Shown: positions 1-6,961, numbered from the stretch's first letter. The stretch: 13,955 nt of DNA from Kiritimatiellales bacterium (GCA_021734595.1 JAIPIO010000077.1:1-13955), one strand, 5' to 3'. Translations and numbers: made by a program. The notes: a model not told the origin generated them from the sequence alone.

Positions 1-2058
1 GGCGCGCTGCTGCTGCTGGACCCGCAGGCCGACTTCCCGCTGGACCGTTCCGGAATCATCGGACCGGTCGCCGAACTGCTGAACACCTCCCCGGAATACC
101 AGACCGCGCTTGAAGCCATCCTGCGCCCCTGCATTGATGCCATTGCCGTGCGCGATGAACCCTTCGCCCGCGCAACACTCGACTACCTCCGCGAACAGGA
201 GGCCGGCAGCGCCCGCCTGCTGAGTGTAACCCTGTCGGGCCGGGAAGCACCGGCCGACACATCATCGCCCATCGGCAAGGCCCTACTCGACTGCATCACC
301 TGTGACGATGCGGTTACACCGCTTATTCGGCGCCTGTTCTGGAATGTACGGGTGGTCGGGTCTGAAATCGAGATCCCCGAAATCCTCTCCGCCGACACCG
401 TCGTGGTCACGCTCAACGGCACGGTCGTGTCCGGCGACGGCAGTTCCGAACTCTGGATGCCCGGCACGGAAGACAAATCCCCCCTCGCCCGGCATCAGTT
501 CCGGGAACAGCTTAAAGAGGAAATCGCCGGTCTCGAAGAAGACATCCAGCGGCAGGAGGACGTTCTGCAGACGCTCCGGTCCGAAAGCAGCGGCATCGGC
601 ACACTCATCAGCGACGCCCGGCAGGCGCTCGAAGACAGTCGCCGGGAGCTCGCGCTGCAGGAAGGTGAACGGCAGGTTATTACGCGCGAGACCACGAAGG
701 CGCAGGAGCGCGTTGAAACCGTCTCCTTCGAATTCGAAAACCTGCGCGAACGCGAAAGCGAAAGCGTCGAGCTGCGAACCCGGCTGGCCTCCGAACTTCA
801 GGAAGCCCGCGACCGTCAGGCAACCATCCGCAATTCCATCGCCGGGCAGACCAAGGCGCTGACCGATATCGAGGACCGCCGCTCCGATGCCTTCGCGGTC
901 ACTTCCGAACATCGGATCATTTTCTCCCAGAAAACCCAGGCATTGGAAAACCTGCTCAGCCGCAAGCAGCCTCAAGAAGAGCGCATCCGGCAACTGGAGG
1001 AACTGATCCAGAACCGTTCCACCGGGGTCGACTCCTATAAACGGCGTATTGAGGAACTTCAAGCCTCCATCACCGAAAAAAAGGCAACTATCGAACCGCT
1101 GGAAACCCGTCTCAAGGAGACCGAGGAACACCTGGGCCAGCAACGCGAAAAACGCGAAGAAACCATCCAGATGCTGACCTCCGCCGAAACCCGGCTGCGC
1201 GGCCTGCGCGAAACGCTGGAGGAGAGGCTTAACGGAAAATCCAAACTCGAAGTCGAACGCGCCGAATACAAAATGCGCGACAACAACGCCATTGAGCGCA
1301 TCACCTCCACCTACCACATCGCGCAGGATGAGATGGACGAAGTGGAACCCCCTCGCTGGGAGAACGACGAAATCCCGCCACGCGACACACTCGAAACACG
1401 CGTCGCCGAGATCCAGGCCAAGCTCGACTCCATGGGACCCGTCAATCTGGTGGCCATCGAGGAACACGCGGAATACGAGGAACGCTTTGCCTTCCTCAAC
1501 AAACAGCAGGACGACCTTCAGGCCGCCAAGCACCAGTTGCTGGAAATGATCAAAATGATCAATGCCACCACCACCGAAATGTTCCAGGAAACCTTCAACA
1601 AGGTGAATGAAAACTTCCAGGTCATGTTCAAGCAGCTCTTCGGCGGTGGGTCGGCCAAACTGGTTCTAACGGACGATGAAGATGTGCTGGACTCGGGTAT
1701 CGAAATCATCGCCCGCCCGCCCGGCAAAAAACTGCAGACCATCTCCCTGCTCTCTGGCGGCGAACGCACAATGACAGCGGTGGCCCTGCTCTTTTCGCTC
1801 TTTATCGTCAAGCCCAGCCCGTTCTGCGTGCTCGACGAGCTCGATGCCGCGCTCGACGACGCCAACATCAACCGCTTTGTCGAAACCCTCAAGGGTTTTC
1901 TCACCCGCTCCCAGTTCATCGTCATCACCCACAACCGCCAGACCATCGCCGCGGCCGCCACCATCTACGGCGTGACCATGGAAACCCGTGGGGTCTCCAA
2001 AGTCGTTTCCATGAAATTCAACGACTACCAGGAACGCGAAAAAGAACTCACACAGTAA
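1..2058 (+). CDS. smc: Chromosome partition ATPase SMC, 5'-truncated by window edge
   Basis: This is the C-terminal 685 residues of an SMC protein, the condensin-type ATPase that organises and segregates the chromosome. The reading frame is open from base 1, so the real start lies outside the window; an internal ATG-like start near 148 is not meaningful. The first ~115 residues look like the hinge (it opens with LDRSGIIGPVAELL). A long Glu/Arg/Gln-rich antiparallel coiled coil follows, to about nt 1400. The C-terminal ATPase half-head carries the signature motif LSGGE (about 1750-1764), a Walker B motif CVLDELDAALDD (about 1825-1860) and a VITHNR switch region. Walker B reads DELDAALDD where DEVDAALDD is commoner, a conservative change. 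Length fits the second half of a ~1,180-residue family member. The next gene starts 20 nt downstream on the same strand, so they may be cotranscribed. Confidence 0.96.
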   Translation, partial: GALLLLDPQADFPLDRSGIIGPVAELLNTSPEYQTALEAILRPCIDAIAVRDEPFARATLDYLREQEAGSARLLSVTLSGREAPADTSSPIGKALLDCITCDDAVTPLIRRLFWNVRVVGSEIEIPEILSADTVVVTLNGTVVSGDGSSELWMPGTEDKSPLARHQFREQLKEEIAGLEEDIQRQEDVLQTLRSESSGIGTLISDARQALEDSRRELALQEGERQVITRETTKAQERVETVSFEFENLRERESESVELRTRLASELQEARDRQATIRNSIAGQTKALTDIEDRRSDAFAVTSEHRIIFSQKTQALENLLSRKQPQEERIRQLEELIQNRSTGVDSYKRRIEELQASITEKKATIEPLETRLKETEEHLGQQREKREETIQMLTSAETRLRGLRETLEERLNGKSKLEVERAEYKMRDNNAIERITSTYHIAQDEMDEVEPPRWENDEIPPRDTLETRVAEIQAKLDSMGPVNLVAIEEHAEYEERFAFLNKQQDDLQAAKHQLLEMIKMINATTTEMFQETFNKVNENFQVMFKQLFGGGSAKLVLTDDEDVLDSGIEIIARPPGKKLQTISLLSGGERTMTAVALLFSLFIVKPSPFCVLDELDAALDDANINRFVETLKGFLTRSQFIVITHNRQTIAAAATIYGVTMETRGVSKVVSMKFNDYQEREKELTQ

Positions 2059-2078
2059 AAAAACCGAAATCACCTCTT

Positions 2079-2768
2079 ATGGATTCCAAACAGCAATTCG
2101 ACTTCTGGTACGCGGTTAACAACACCGAACTGCTCACGGCGCCCCAGAACCGCCTTGAAACATTCGGCGACACCGTCGTGAACTACTATCTCATCTGTGA
2201 ACTCATGGACAGCGTGGAAAAGATCCGTATCCGGGAGGGCCAGTTGAAAGCCTTCAAGCCGGAGATCATTACGCCGCAGTCGCTCGGCCAGATGTCGCTC
2301 GAGGATTTCGGTTCCGACGCCCGCAAATACGCCGACTGGCTCGCCGAGCACGGCGGCGACCTGAAAATACTCCAGTACGGCTTTAAGATCCAGAAACAAG
2401 AGATCAAGGAATATATCGTCACCGACCATCTCGACATCGTCACCGGTCGGGTCAACACCGAAGTGACCGCCAAGGACGATCCCTTAAGCGCGGTGCTCGT
2501 CGGTGTCGACTCCCCGTGGGAGGTCTGCCTTGTCAAACTGATGGTGGAACTCGTGCAGCGTTCGGCACAGGGCAATATCCAGGATATCCGCCAACAGGCC
2601 GCCGCCGTTCAGACCAGTCTGCGCGAAAGCATCGAAAAGGCGTTTCTCGACGCCTCCCGCGACCCCTCCCGAATCAACGCCCTAGCCGACAAACTGAAGC
2701 AGAACGGTCTCTTTGAGAAGTTCGAAGACCGCTTCTTTGCCCTCGTCAAGGCCGCGCAGGGAAAATAG
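2079..2768 (+). CDS. Conserved-looking hypothetical protein downstream of smc
   Basis: A 229-residue soluble protein that I do not recognise. It has no signal peptide, no membrane segment and no cysteine cluster; the sequence is mixed alpha/beta in the first half and strongly helical and charged in the last ~80 residues (around VQTSLRESIEKAFLDASRDP). A short acidic/aromatic start (MDSKQQFDFWYAVNNTELL) is followed by a region rich in Asp, Val and Ile. Codon use resembles smc, and the antisense frames are less plausible, so I take it as real. It starts 20 nt after the smc stop on the same strand, which suggests cotranscription. No clear Shine-Dalgarno precedes the ATG. A link to chromosome organisation is possible only from position; scpA and scpB would look different. 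Function unknown. Confidence 0.75.
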   Translation: MDSKQQFDFWYAVNNTELLTAPQNRLETFGDTVVNYYLICELMDSVEKIRIREGQLKAFKPEIITPQSLGQMSLEDFGSDARKYADWLAEHGGDLKILQYGFKIQKQEIKEYIVTDHLDIVTGRVNTEVTAKDDPLSAVLVGVDSPWEVCLVKLMVELVQRSAQGNIQDIRQQAAAVQTSLRESIEKAFLDASRDPSRINALADKLKQNGLFEKFEDRFFALVKAAQGK

Positions 2769-2790
2769 CACTTTTTCGACATCCCGTCTG

Positions 2791-2819
2791 TTGACACACC
2801 GCCCCGCCCTGCGTATATT
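2791..2819 (+). promoter_or_regulatory. Sigma70-type promoter of tRNA-Val
   Basis: A perfect -35 box TTGACA (2791-2796) and a -10 box TATATT (2814-2819) are separated by exactly 17 bp. Transcription would begin near 2826, about 10 nt before the mature tRNA 5' end at 2836. This is the strongest promoter match I found in the window. Confidence 0.85.
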
Positions 2820-2835
2820 CTGCATCCTTCATTGG

Positions 2836-2912
2836 GGGCGATTAGCTCAGTTGGTTAGAGCACTACCTTGACATGGTAGGGGTCGTTGGTTCGAGTCCAA
2901 TATCGCCCACCA
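2836..2912 (+). tRNA. tRNA-Val (anticodon GAC), CCA encoded
   Basis: The full cloverleaf can be folded by eye. The acceptor stem GGGCGAT pairs with ATCGCCC (2902-2908), followed by discriminator A2909 and an encoded CCA (2910-2912). The D arm uses GCTC/GAGC. The anticodon stem CTACC/GGTAG (2863-2867, 2875-2879) holds the loop TTGACAT with anticodon GAC at 2870-2872. The T arm is GTTGG/CCAAT around TTCGAGT. Length is 77 nt. GAC reads the valine codons GUC and GUU. It has its own promoter and sits between the smc block and the sulfatase. Confidence 0.97.
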
Positions 2913-2931
2913 TTTTTTCTCCGAAAAAATG
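2911..2931 (+). terminator. Possible A/T-rich hairpin terminator of the tRNA
   Basis: A 9-bp perfect stem CATTTTTTC / GAAAAAATG with a TCC loop starts inside the encoded CCA end of the tRNA. The six-T run directly after the CCA could release polymerase, but it lies in the 5' arm of the hairpin instead of after it, so this is not a textbook intrinsic terminator. Readthrough into the sulfatase leader remains possible. Confidence 0.35.
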
Positions 2932-2953
2932 TCCCGCCACAAACACGCACCCT

Positions 2954-3030
2954 TTTCAGGCATTGGAAGATTTGCGTCCGTTTTTTCCAGACATTGGTAA
3001 CATATCGTTTAGTTTATCCAGGGATTGGAA
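2954..3030 (+). repeat. Array of three TTCCANNCATTGGAA-type 15-bp repeats, 31-bp period
   Basis: Three degenerate copies of the near-palindrome TTCCANNCATTGGAA occur at 2954-2968 (TTTCAGGCATTGGAA), 2985-2999 (TTCCAGACATTGGTA) and 3016-3030 (ATCCAGGGATTGGAA). Starts are exactly 31 bp apart, close to three helical turns. The last copy ends two bases before the sulfatase Shine-Dalgarno. Each copy has an inverted-repeat outline TTCCA-N5-TGGAA. Function unknown; a phased protein-binding array is the simplest reading. Confidence 0.8.
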
Positions 3031-3032
3031 AA

Positions 3033-3039
3033 GGGAGGA
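3033..3039 (+). promoter_or_regulatory. Ribosome binding site of the sulfatase
   Basis: GGGAGGA lies 4 nt before the ATG at 3044. It fixes that ATG as the start, against an in-frame upstream ATG at 2873 that falls inside the tRNA and would put a long, non-signal extension before the signal peptide. Confidence 0.8.
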
Positions 3040-3043
3040 CAAA

Positions 3044-4408
3044 ATGATTGTTAAACGACTACTCACTGCCGCTGTTTTACTGGCCGGACTACAGGTTGCA
3101 GCGGACAGGCCGAACATTGTATTTATCTTTGCCGATGACTGGGGCTATGCCGACATCGGCATCCACGGGAGCACCTTCTGCAAAACGCCGCGCATCGACC
3201 GCATGGCGACGGAGGGGATCGATTTCCAGAACTTCACGGTCAACCACCCGGTCTGCTCGCCGAGCCGCACGGCGGTCGTCACGGGGCAGTTCCCGGCGCG
3301 CCACAGCGTACACGGCCATTTTGCATCGGTGGAGTCGCACATCAAGCGCAACATGCCCGACTGGCTCGACCCACAGGCGCCGCTGCTCCCGCGCATGCTG
3401 AAGGGCGCAGGCTATGCCACCGCCCACTTCGGCAAGTGGCACCTGACCAACGACTGGGTCCCCGATGGCCCCCTACCCCCGGCCTACGGCTACGATGAGT
3501 TTGGTGCATTCAATCTTCCGGGCAACGCGCCTGAACAGATGAAGACGAGTCTGGCCAGCCCGCGCGCAGCCGATTTTATTCGGCGCCACAAGAACCAGCC
3601 CTTTTTCGTCAATCTCTGGCTACACGAAACCCACACCCCGCACTATCCACTGGAAAAATACCTGAAGCAGTTCCAAACCCTGGATGAGCAGAAGCAGGTC
3701 TACGCCGCCGTGATTGCCGAAGGCGACGCCGGGGTCGGCCTCATCCTCGACACGCTCAAGGAGCTCAACCTGGAAGAGAAGACGCTTGTCATCTTTTCGT
3801 CCGACAACGGCCCCGAACGGACCGGCTCGGCGAAACGCAAGCATTCGGACGACACCTCGACGGGACCGGGACTGGGCACCTACTATTCCGTCGGGGAAAA
3901 AGGCGACCTGAAAGGGCAAAAGCGCTCGCTCTACGCCGGCGGCATCCGCGTGCCGTTCATCGCGCGCTGGCCGGGCGTGGTTCCGGCGGGCAAAACCGAC
4001 CGCACCTCGGTGCTCACCGCCGTCGACCTGCTGCCGACCTTCATGGAGCTGGCCGGGCAGGAGCTGCCGAAGGGCTACCAACCGGACGGCGTCAGCATGC
4101 TATCCGCGCTCAACGGCACCGGCTTCCAGCGCAGCAAGCCGATCTTCTGGGAATGGGCTCCGGCAAACAAGCATCCCGAGACCTGGCCGCATCTGGGCAT
4201 CCGCGAGGGAAAATGGAAACTGCTGCTGAACGAAAAGCTCGGCAAGGCGGAACTCTACGACATCGGAACCGACTGGGCCGAAACCACGAACGTCGCCAAC
4301 CAGCATCCCGAAACGGTGGAAAAGCTGACCCAAAAGTTGCACCAGTGGAAACAAACCCTGCCGGCCAATCCTCCGGCAAACTGCATGTCGAAACTAAGAA
4401 AAAAATAG
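3044..4408 (+). CDS. Secreted type I (formylglycine) sulfatase
   Basis: A 454-residue sulfatase of the arylsulfatase/alkaline phosphatase superfamily, predicted to remove sulfate esters from an exported or extracellular substrate. Residues 1-20 (MIVKRLLTAAVLLAGLQVAA) form a signal peptide. RPNIVFIFADDWGYADIG follows, with metal-binding D31/D32. The catalytic motif CSPSR has its cysteine at 71, which in this family is oxidised to formylglycine by FGE or anSME (neither is in the window). Other family motifs are GKWHL (K131, H133), HETHTPH (near 194-200) and SSDNGPE (D254, N255). The start is set by the SD at 3033. A phased repeat array fills its leader. Downstream lie a PhnA-like gene, an esterase and a DUF1080 gene, which fits attack on a sulfated, acylated polysaccharide. 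The exact substrate cannot be read from sequence. Confidence 0.95.
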   Translation: MIVKRLLTAAVLLAGLQVAADRPNIVFIFADDWGYADIGIHGSTFCKTPRIDRMATEGIDFQNFTVNHPVCSPSRTAVVTGQFPARHSVHGHFASVESHIKRNMPDWLDPQAPLLPRMLKGAGYATAHFGKWHLTNDWVPDGPLPPAYGYDEFGAFNLPGNAPEQMKTSLASPRAADFIRRHKNQPFFVNLWLHETHTPHYPLEKYLKQFQTLDEQKQVYAAVIAEGDAGVGLILDTLKELNLEEKTLVIFSSDNGPERTGSAKRKHSDDTSTGPGLGTYYSVGEKGDLKGQKRSLYAGGIRVPFIARWPGVVPAGKTDRTSVLTAVDLLPTFMELAGQELPKGYQPDGVSMLSALNGTGFQRSKPIFWEWAPANKHPETWPHLGIREGKWKLLLNEKLGKAELYDIGTDWAETTNVANQHPETVEKLTQKLHQWKQTLPANPPANCMSKLRKK

Positions 4409-4420
4409 CAGCGGCGGCGT

Positions 4421-4550
4421 TTCCAACCATTGGAACCTTCCTTCCAACCACTGGAAAACAACGGGTTTTCCCGTTCCAATGGCTGGAAAAATAATGTGAG
4501 ATTTTTCCAGACATTGGAAAAAATAAGGGTATTTTACCCAATGGTTTTAA
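4421..4550 (+). repeat. Array of four clear and one degenerate TTCCANNCATTGGAA repeats
   Basis: Copies lie at 4421-4435 (TTCCAACCATTGGAA), 4442-4456 (TTCCAACCACTGGAA), 4474-4488 (TTCCAATGGCTGGAA, inverted), 4505-4519 (TTCCAGACATTGGAA) and a decayed inverted one at 4536-4550 (11/15 positions). Start-to-start steps are 21, 32, 31 and 31 bp, i.e. two or three helical turns. The array fills most of the 193-bp gap between the sulfatase and the PhnA-like gene. AAAAGGAG follows at once (4549-4556), although the next recognised start is only at 4602. Confidence 0.85.
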
Positions 4551-4601
4551 AAGGAGACATTCCACTGCGTATTTTGCGCAGCCGTTTGTTGAGGATGCGT
4601 C

Positions 4602-5000
4602 ATGGTAAAAAGGTATGGACAGAATCCGCTGAGACAACGCGATTTATCGCGTTTCGTGAAAGATCTCGTGCGTCGTTCCAGATCCAAGTGCGAGCTTTGC
4701 GGCTGCAGCGGCGAAAAGCTATCGATTCTGGAGATTTTCCACGACGAAGACATGACCGACGCCAACCAGTGCATTTTTGTCTGCAAAACCTGCCTGGAAC
4801 AGATCATTTACCCAAAGAAAACGGTAGCGTCCCACTGGCGGTGCCTGAACAATGCCATCTGGTCGGAAGTCCCCGCGGTGCAGGTCATGGCCGCGCGCAT
4901 GCTTAAACGCCTGGCTCGCGTTGAGCATTGGGCGGGCGAGCTGCTGGAAGAAACCTATTTTGATTCTGAAATCAAAGAATGGGCCGCCCTAACCGAATGA
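4602..5000 (+). CDS. PhnA-type zinc-ribbon protein, short form
   Basis: A 132-residue protein matching the N-terminal part of the longer PhnA/YjdM-like proteins. A zinc-ribbon-like pair of cysteine knuckles is visible: CELC at 30-33 and CKTC at 61-64, with extra C35, C57 and C81. The family block HWRCLNNAIWSEVPAVQVMA (78-97) follows, then a helical tail ending in an acidic EWAALTE. The separate ~70-residue C-terminal PhnA domain found in longer relatives is missing. The family name comes from the E. coli phosphonate locus, but the protein is not the phosphonoacetate hydrolase and its role is unknown. The start has GAGG 7 nt upstream, and an in-frame stop (TGA at 4590) rules out a longer frame. 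Its stop is separated from the esterase start by one base, so translation is probably coupled. Confidence 0.8.
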   Translation: MVKRYGQNPLRQRDLSRFVKDLVRRSRSKCELCGCSGEKLSILEIFHDEDMTDANQCIFVCKTCLEQIIYPKKTVASHWRCLNNAIWSEVPAVQVMAARMLKRLARVEHWAGELLEETYFDSEIKEWAALTE

Positions 5001-5001
5001 C

Positions 5002-5976
5002 ATGAACCCGCCGTGTGTTTTCCCAAAACTTTTTTTCCCCCTGCTTGCGCTGGTTTCTTCAACATTCTCCGAAGGCACCGTCGTAAAAAAAACCATTCAG
5101 CATGGCGGCCTTGAACGCGAATACATCCTCTACCTGCCGGATAATTATGACGGCAAGCAACAGCTACCGCTGGTTCTGGCATTCCACGGCGGTGGCGGAA
5201 CCGCGAAGCAGGCGATGGACCATTACAAGTGGCATCCGCTGGCCGATCAGCACGGATTCATGGTCTGCTACCCCGAGGGCATCAACAAACATTGGAACGA
5301 CGGGCGCGTCAGCAAGGTATTCCGGGAGGAAAATACAAACGTTGACGATGTCGGTTTCATCAAGACCTTGCTCAACCAGTTATACACCGACTACAAGATT
5401 GACAGGAAACGGGTATTTTCCAGCGGCGCATCGAACGGCGGCATGTTTTCGCACCGGCTCGGCATTGACCTGTCGGAACACTTCACCGCCATTGCGCCAG
5501 TAATCAGCTGCGTACCTGAAGCAATCGTCAATAAATTCGAACCCGGCAAACCGGTTTCCGTGCTGATGATCAACGGCACGGATGATCCGTTTGTCCCCTA
5601 CAATGGTGGCGACGTGCAGGTCAGCTTCCTCCCCCGCTGGGCCAAGCTGCGTAAACCGAAGAGCCGCGGCAAAGTGGTTTCAACCGACACCTCCATTCAA
5701 CTGTGGCTGAAATACAATGCGATCAGCACTGAACCGACACTGACAAATCTGCCGGACACAAACAAAGACGACGGCGTTACTGCGAAACAGAAAACGTGGA
5801 CGGATCCAAAACGCAATATTACGGTGTCGCTGATCACCGTCGAGGGAGGCGGACATACCTGGCCCAACGGAAAACAATATCTGCCGTCAGGGATTATCGG
5901 AAAGACCTGCCGCGACTTTGGTGCGGAACTGATCTGGGACTTTTTCTCGAAGCATGGCCGTAAAACCGTAAAGTAA
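5002..5976 (+). CDS. Secreted PHB depolymerase / feruloyl-esterase-like (CE1-type) hydrolase
   Basis: A 324-residue alpha/beta hydrolase of the LpqC / poly(3-hydroxybutyrate) depolymerase group, which includes CE1-like acyl and feruloyl esterases acting on polysaccharide side chains. An N-terminal hydrophobic segment (about 8-23) looks like a signal peptide. The oxyanion-hole motif HGGGG is at 62-66, the nucleophile elbow SGASNGG puts the serine at 144, the acid is in NGTDDPFVPY (D194/D195), and the histidine is in GGGHTWPNG (H285). All three catalytic elements are in the expected order, so it should be active. The start lies one base after the PhnA-like stop with no strong SD, suggesting coupling; the DUF1080 gene begins 13 nt downstream. 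With the sulfatase upstream, de-esterification of a plant or algal glycan is likelier than PHB breakdown, but this is inference. Confidence 0.88.
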   Translation: MNPPCVFPKLFFPLLALVSSTFSEGTVVKKTIQHGGLEREYILYLPDNYDGKQQLPLVLAFHGGGGTAKQAMDHYKWHPLADQHGFMVCYPEGINKHWNDGRVSKVFREENTNVDDVGFIKTLLNQLYTDYKIDRKRVFSSGASNGGMFSHRLGIDLSEHFTAIAPVISCVPEAIVNKFEPGKPVSVLMINGTDDPFVPYNGGDVQVSFLPRWAKLRKPKSRGKVVSTDTSIQLWLKYNAISTEPTLTNLPDTNKDDGVTAKQKTWTDPKRNITVSLITVEGGGHTWPNGKQYLPSGIIGKTCRDFGAELIWDFFSKHGRKTVK

Positions 5977-5989
5977 CAAGGAGACGAAG

Positions 5990-6744
5990 ATGAAACGGAT
6001 GCATCCAACCATGATTCTTTTTCTGGCGGCGGGTCTGATGGCCTTTGCCGGCACCACGATTGAAAAACCCATGGAGACGCCCGGCTTCGGTGCGTTCCGC
6101 GGACCGCTGGGAAGCTGGGAAGCTGGGAGATCGTAGGGAAAGTTTCGATGGATCCGGCCAAGAAAACCGCGTTGACCACGGAGCCCGGCACAAGCGTTTT
6201 GATTAATGGCCGCACAAAGAGTAAAAATGCGCATCTGATCACCAAAAAGGAATATGCGGACATGGAACTGCATATCGAGTTCCTGGTTCCGGAAAAATCC
6301 AATTCCGGGATTTACTTCATGAACCGGTACGAGATTCAGATTTTCGATTCGGCGGCTGCGGGAGATAAAGTGAAGTACAGCGACTGCGGCGGAATCTACC
6401 AGCGTTGGGATGACACCAAGCCGAAAGGTCAGCAGGGTTTTGAAGGAACGGCCCCGCTGGTAAACGCATCACTCCCGCCCGGCGAATGGCAGACGTTTGA
6501 CATTGTGTTTCGCGCTCCGCGCTTTGATGCGAACGGCAAAAAAATCCGGAATGCCCGTTTTGTGAAGGTGCTGCTCAACGGAAAACTGGTGCAGGAAAAT
6601 GTGGAGGTCACCGGCCCCACCCGCGCCGCCCAGTATAAAAAGGGCGAAGAGGAAGAGGTGCCGCTCGGCCCGCTAAAACTTCAAGGCGACCACGGCCCCG
6701 TCGCTTTCCGCAATATTCTGATCAGGCCGGTAAAGCTGGATTAA
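5990..6744 (+). pseudogene. DUF1080 (3-keto-disaccharide hydrolase family) gene, frameshifted by an 8-bp repeat unit
   Basis: An excellent SD (AAGGAG, 5978-5983) and ATG at 5990 begin a signal-peptide-like sequence (MKRMHPTMILFLAAGLMAFA). After 48 codons the frame stops at TAG 6134-6136. The rest of the protein continues in another frame to TAA at 6744, with family-like blocks YADMELHIEF, SNSGIYFMNRYEIQIFDS, GGIYQRWDD, PPGEWQTFDIVFRAPRF and GPLKLQGDHGPVAFRNI. The break lies in three tandem copies of an 8-bp unit (6106-6129). Removing one unit gives an uninterrupted 248-residue protein reading GPLGSWEIVGKVSMDP across the junction. Family members act on glycans, some on 3-keto sugars, usually as secreted beta-sandwich domains. 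An internal ATG at 6148, 11 nt past the stop, could give a leaderless product by reinitiation. It may be a real mutation, a switch, or a sequencing error. Confidence 0.85.
6106..6129 (+). repeat. Three tandem 8-bp units GCTGGGAA/GCTGGGAA/GCTGGGAG
   Basis: Exact tandem copies at 6106-6113 and 6114-6121, and a third with one final-base change at 6122-6129. The total adds 8 bp relative to the two-copy form that keeps the DUF1080 frame open, so this short tract is the cause of the frameshift. Confidence 0.95.
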
Positions 6745-6746
6745 TC

Positions 6747-6893
6747 TCAGGCAAAGCTGCAAACAGCCAGATAAATCAGCAGAATGCCTATCGCATCTTT
6801 GACGAGAGCGAATATCCAGAAACCGGTATGACTTGTGTTTCCATTCCGATGGAGCGCACTCGCAAACATGAAGTACGCACCACACAAGTTTGG
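6747..6893 (-). pseudogene. Possible 3' remnant of a membrane protein gene
   Basis: On the minus strand one frame reads APNLCGAYFMFASALHRNG, continues through TGFWIFALVKDAIGILLIYL and ends at TGA (6749-6747), 2 bp past the DUF1080 stop on the other strand. It has the look of the end of a polytopic membrane protein with a hydrophobic last helix. Upstream there is no start before an in-frame TAG within the palindrome at 6910-6961; a minimal ORF from the ATG within the segment would be 40 residues. I infer that the 5' part was lost. It could also be a small real membrane protein or chance. No family recognised. Confidence 0.3.
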
Positions 6894-6909
6894 AGCTATA
6901 CAAGAAGTT

Positions 6910-6961
6910 CCAAACCTTGCATCTAACTACCACGATCGTGGTAGTTAGATGCAAGGTTTGG
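6910..6961. repeat. Perfect 52-bp palindrome with no spacer
   Basis: Bases 6910-6935 are the exact reverse complement of 6936-6961, with centre CACGATCGTG and outer ends CCAAACC/GGTTTGG. It lies between the convergent DUF1080 gene and hoxW. Neither side is followed by a T tract, so it is not a classic intrinsic terminator, although such a stem could stop or stabilise transcripts from both directions. The arm contains GTAG next to the centre, the tetranucleotide linked to REP elements moved by RAYT transposases, but no RAYT gene is present here. Confidence 0.95.

Noticed and set aside
934..948. Copy of the 15-bp repeat inside smc (ACCCAGGCATTGGAA)
   Set aside because: Two mismatches in the outer half-site and a natural coiled-coil reading (QALEN) make chance the better explanation.
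283..1533. Long minus-strand frame of 416 codons inside smc
   Set aside because: It is antisense to the coiled coil of an unmistakable SMC and its Phe/Leu/Gly-rich translation is what antisense of GAA/CTC-rich coding gives.
2873..3043. N-terminal extension of the sulfatase from an ATG at 2873
   Set aside because: The ATG lies in the tRNA, the extension crosses the repeat array, and the good SD plus signal peptide support 3044.
4527..4539. GGGTA-TTT-TACCC hairpin as a terminator
   Set aside because: Only five base pairs, no following T tract, and located between repeat copies.
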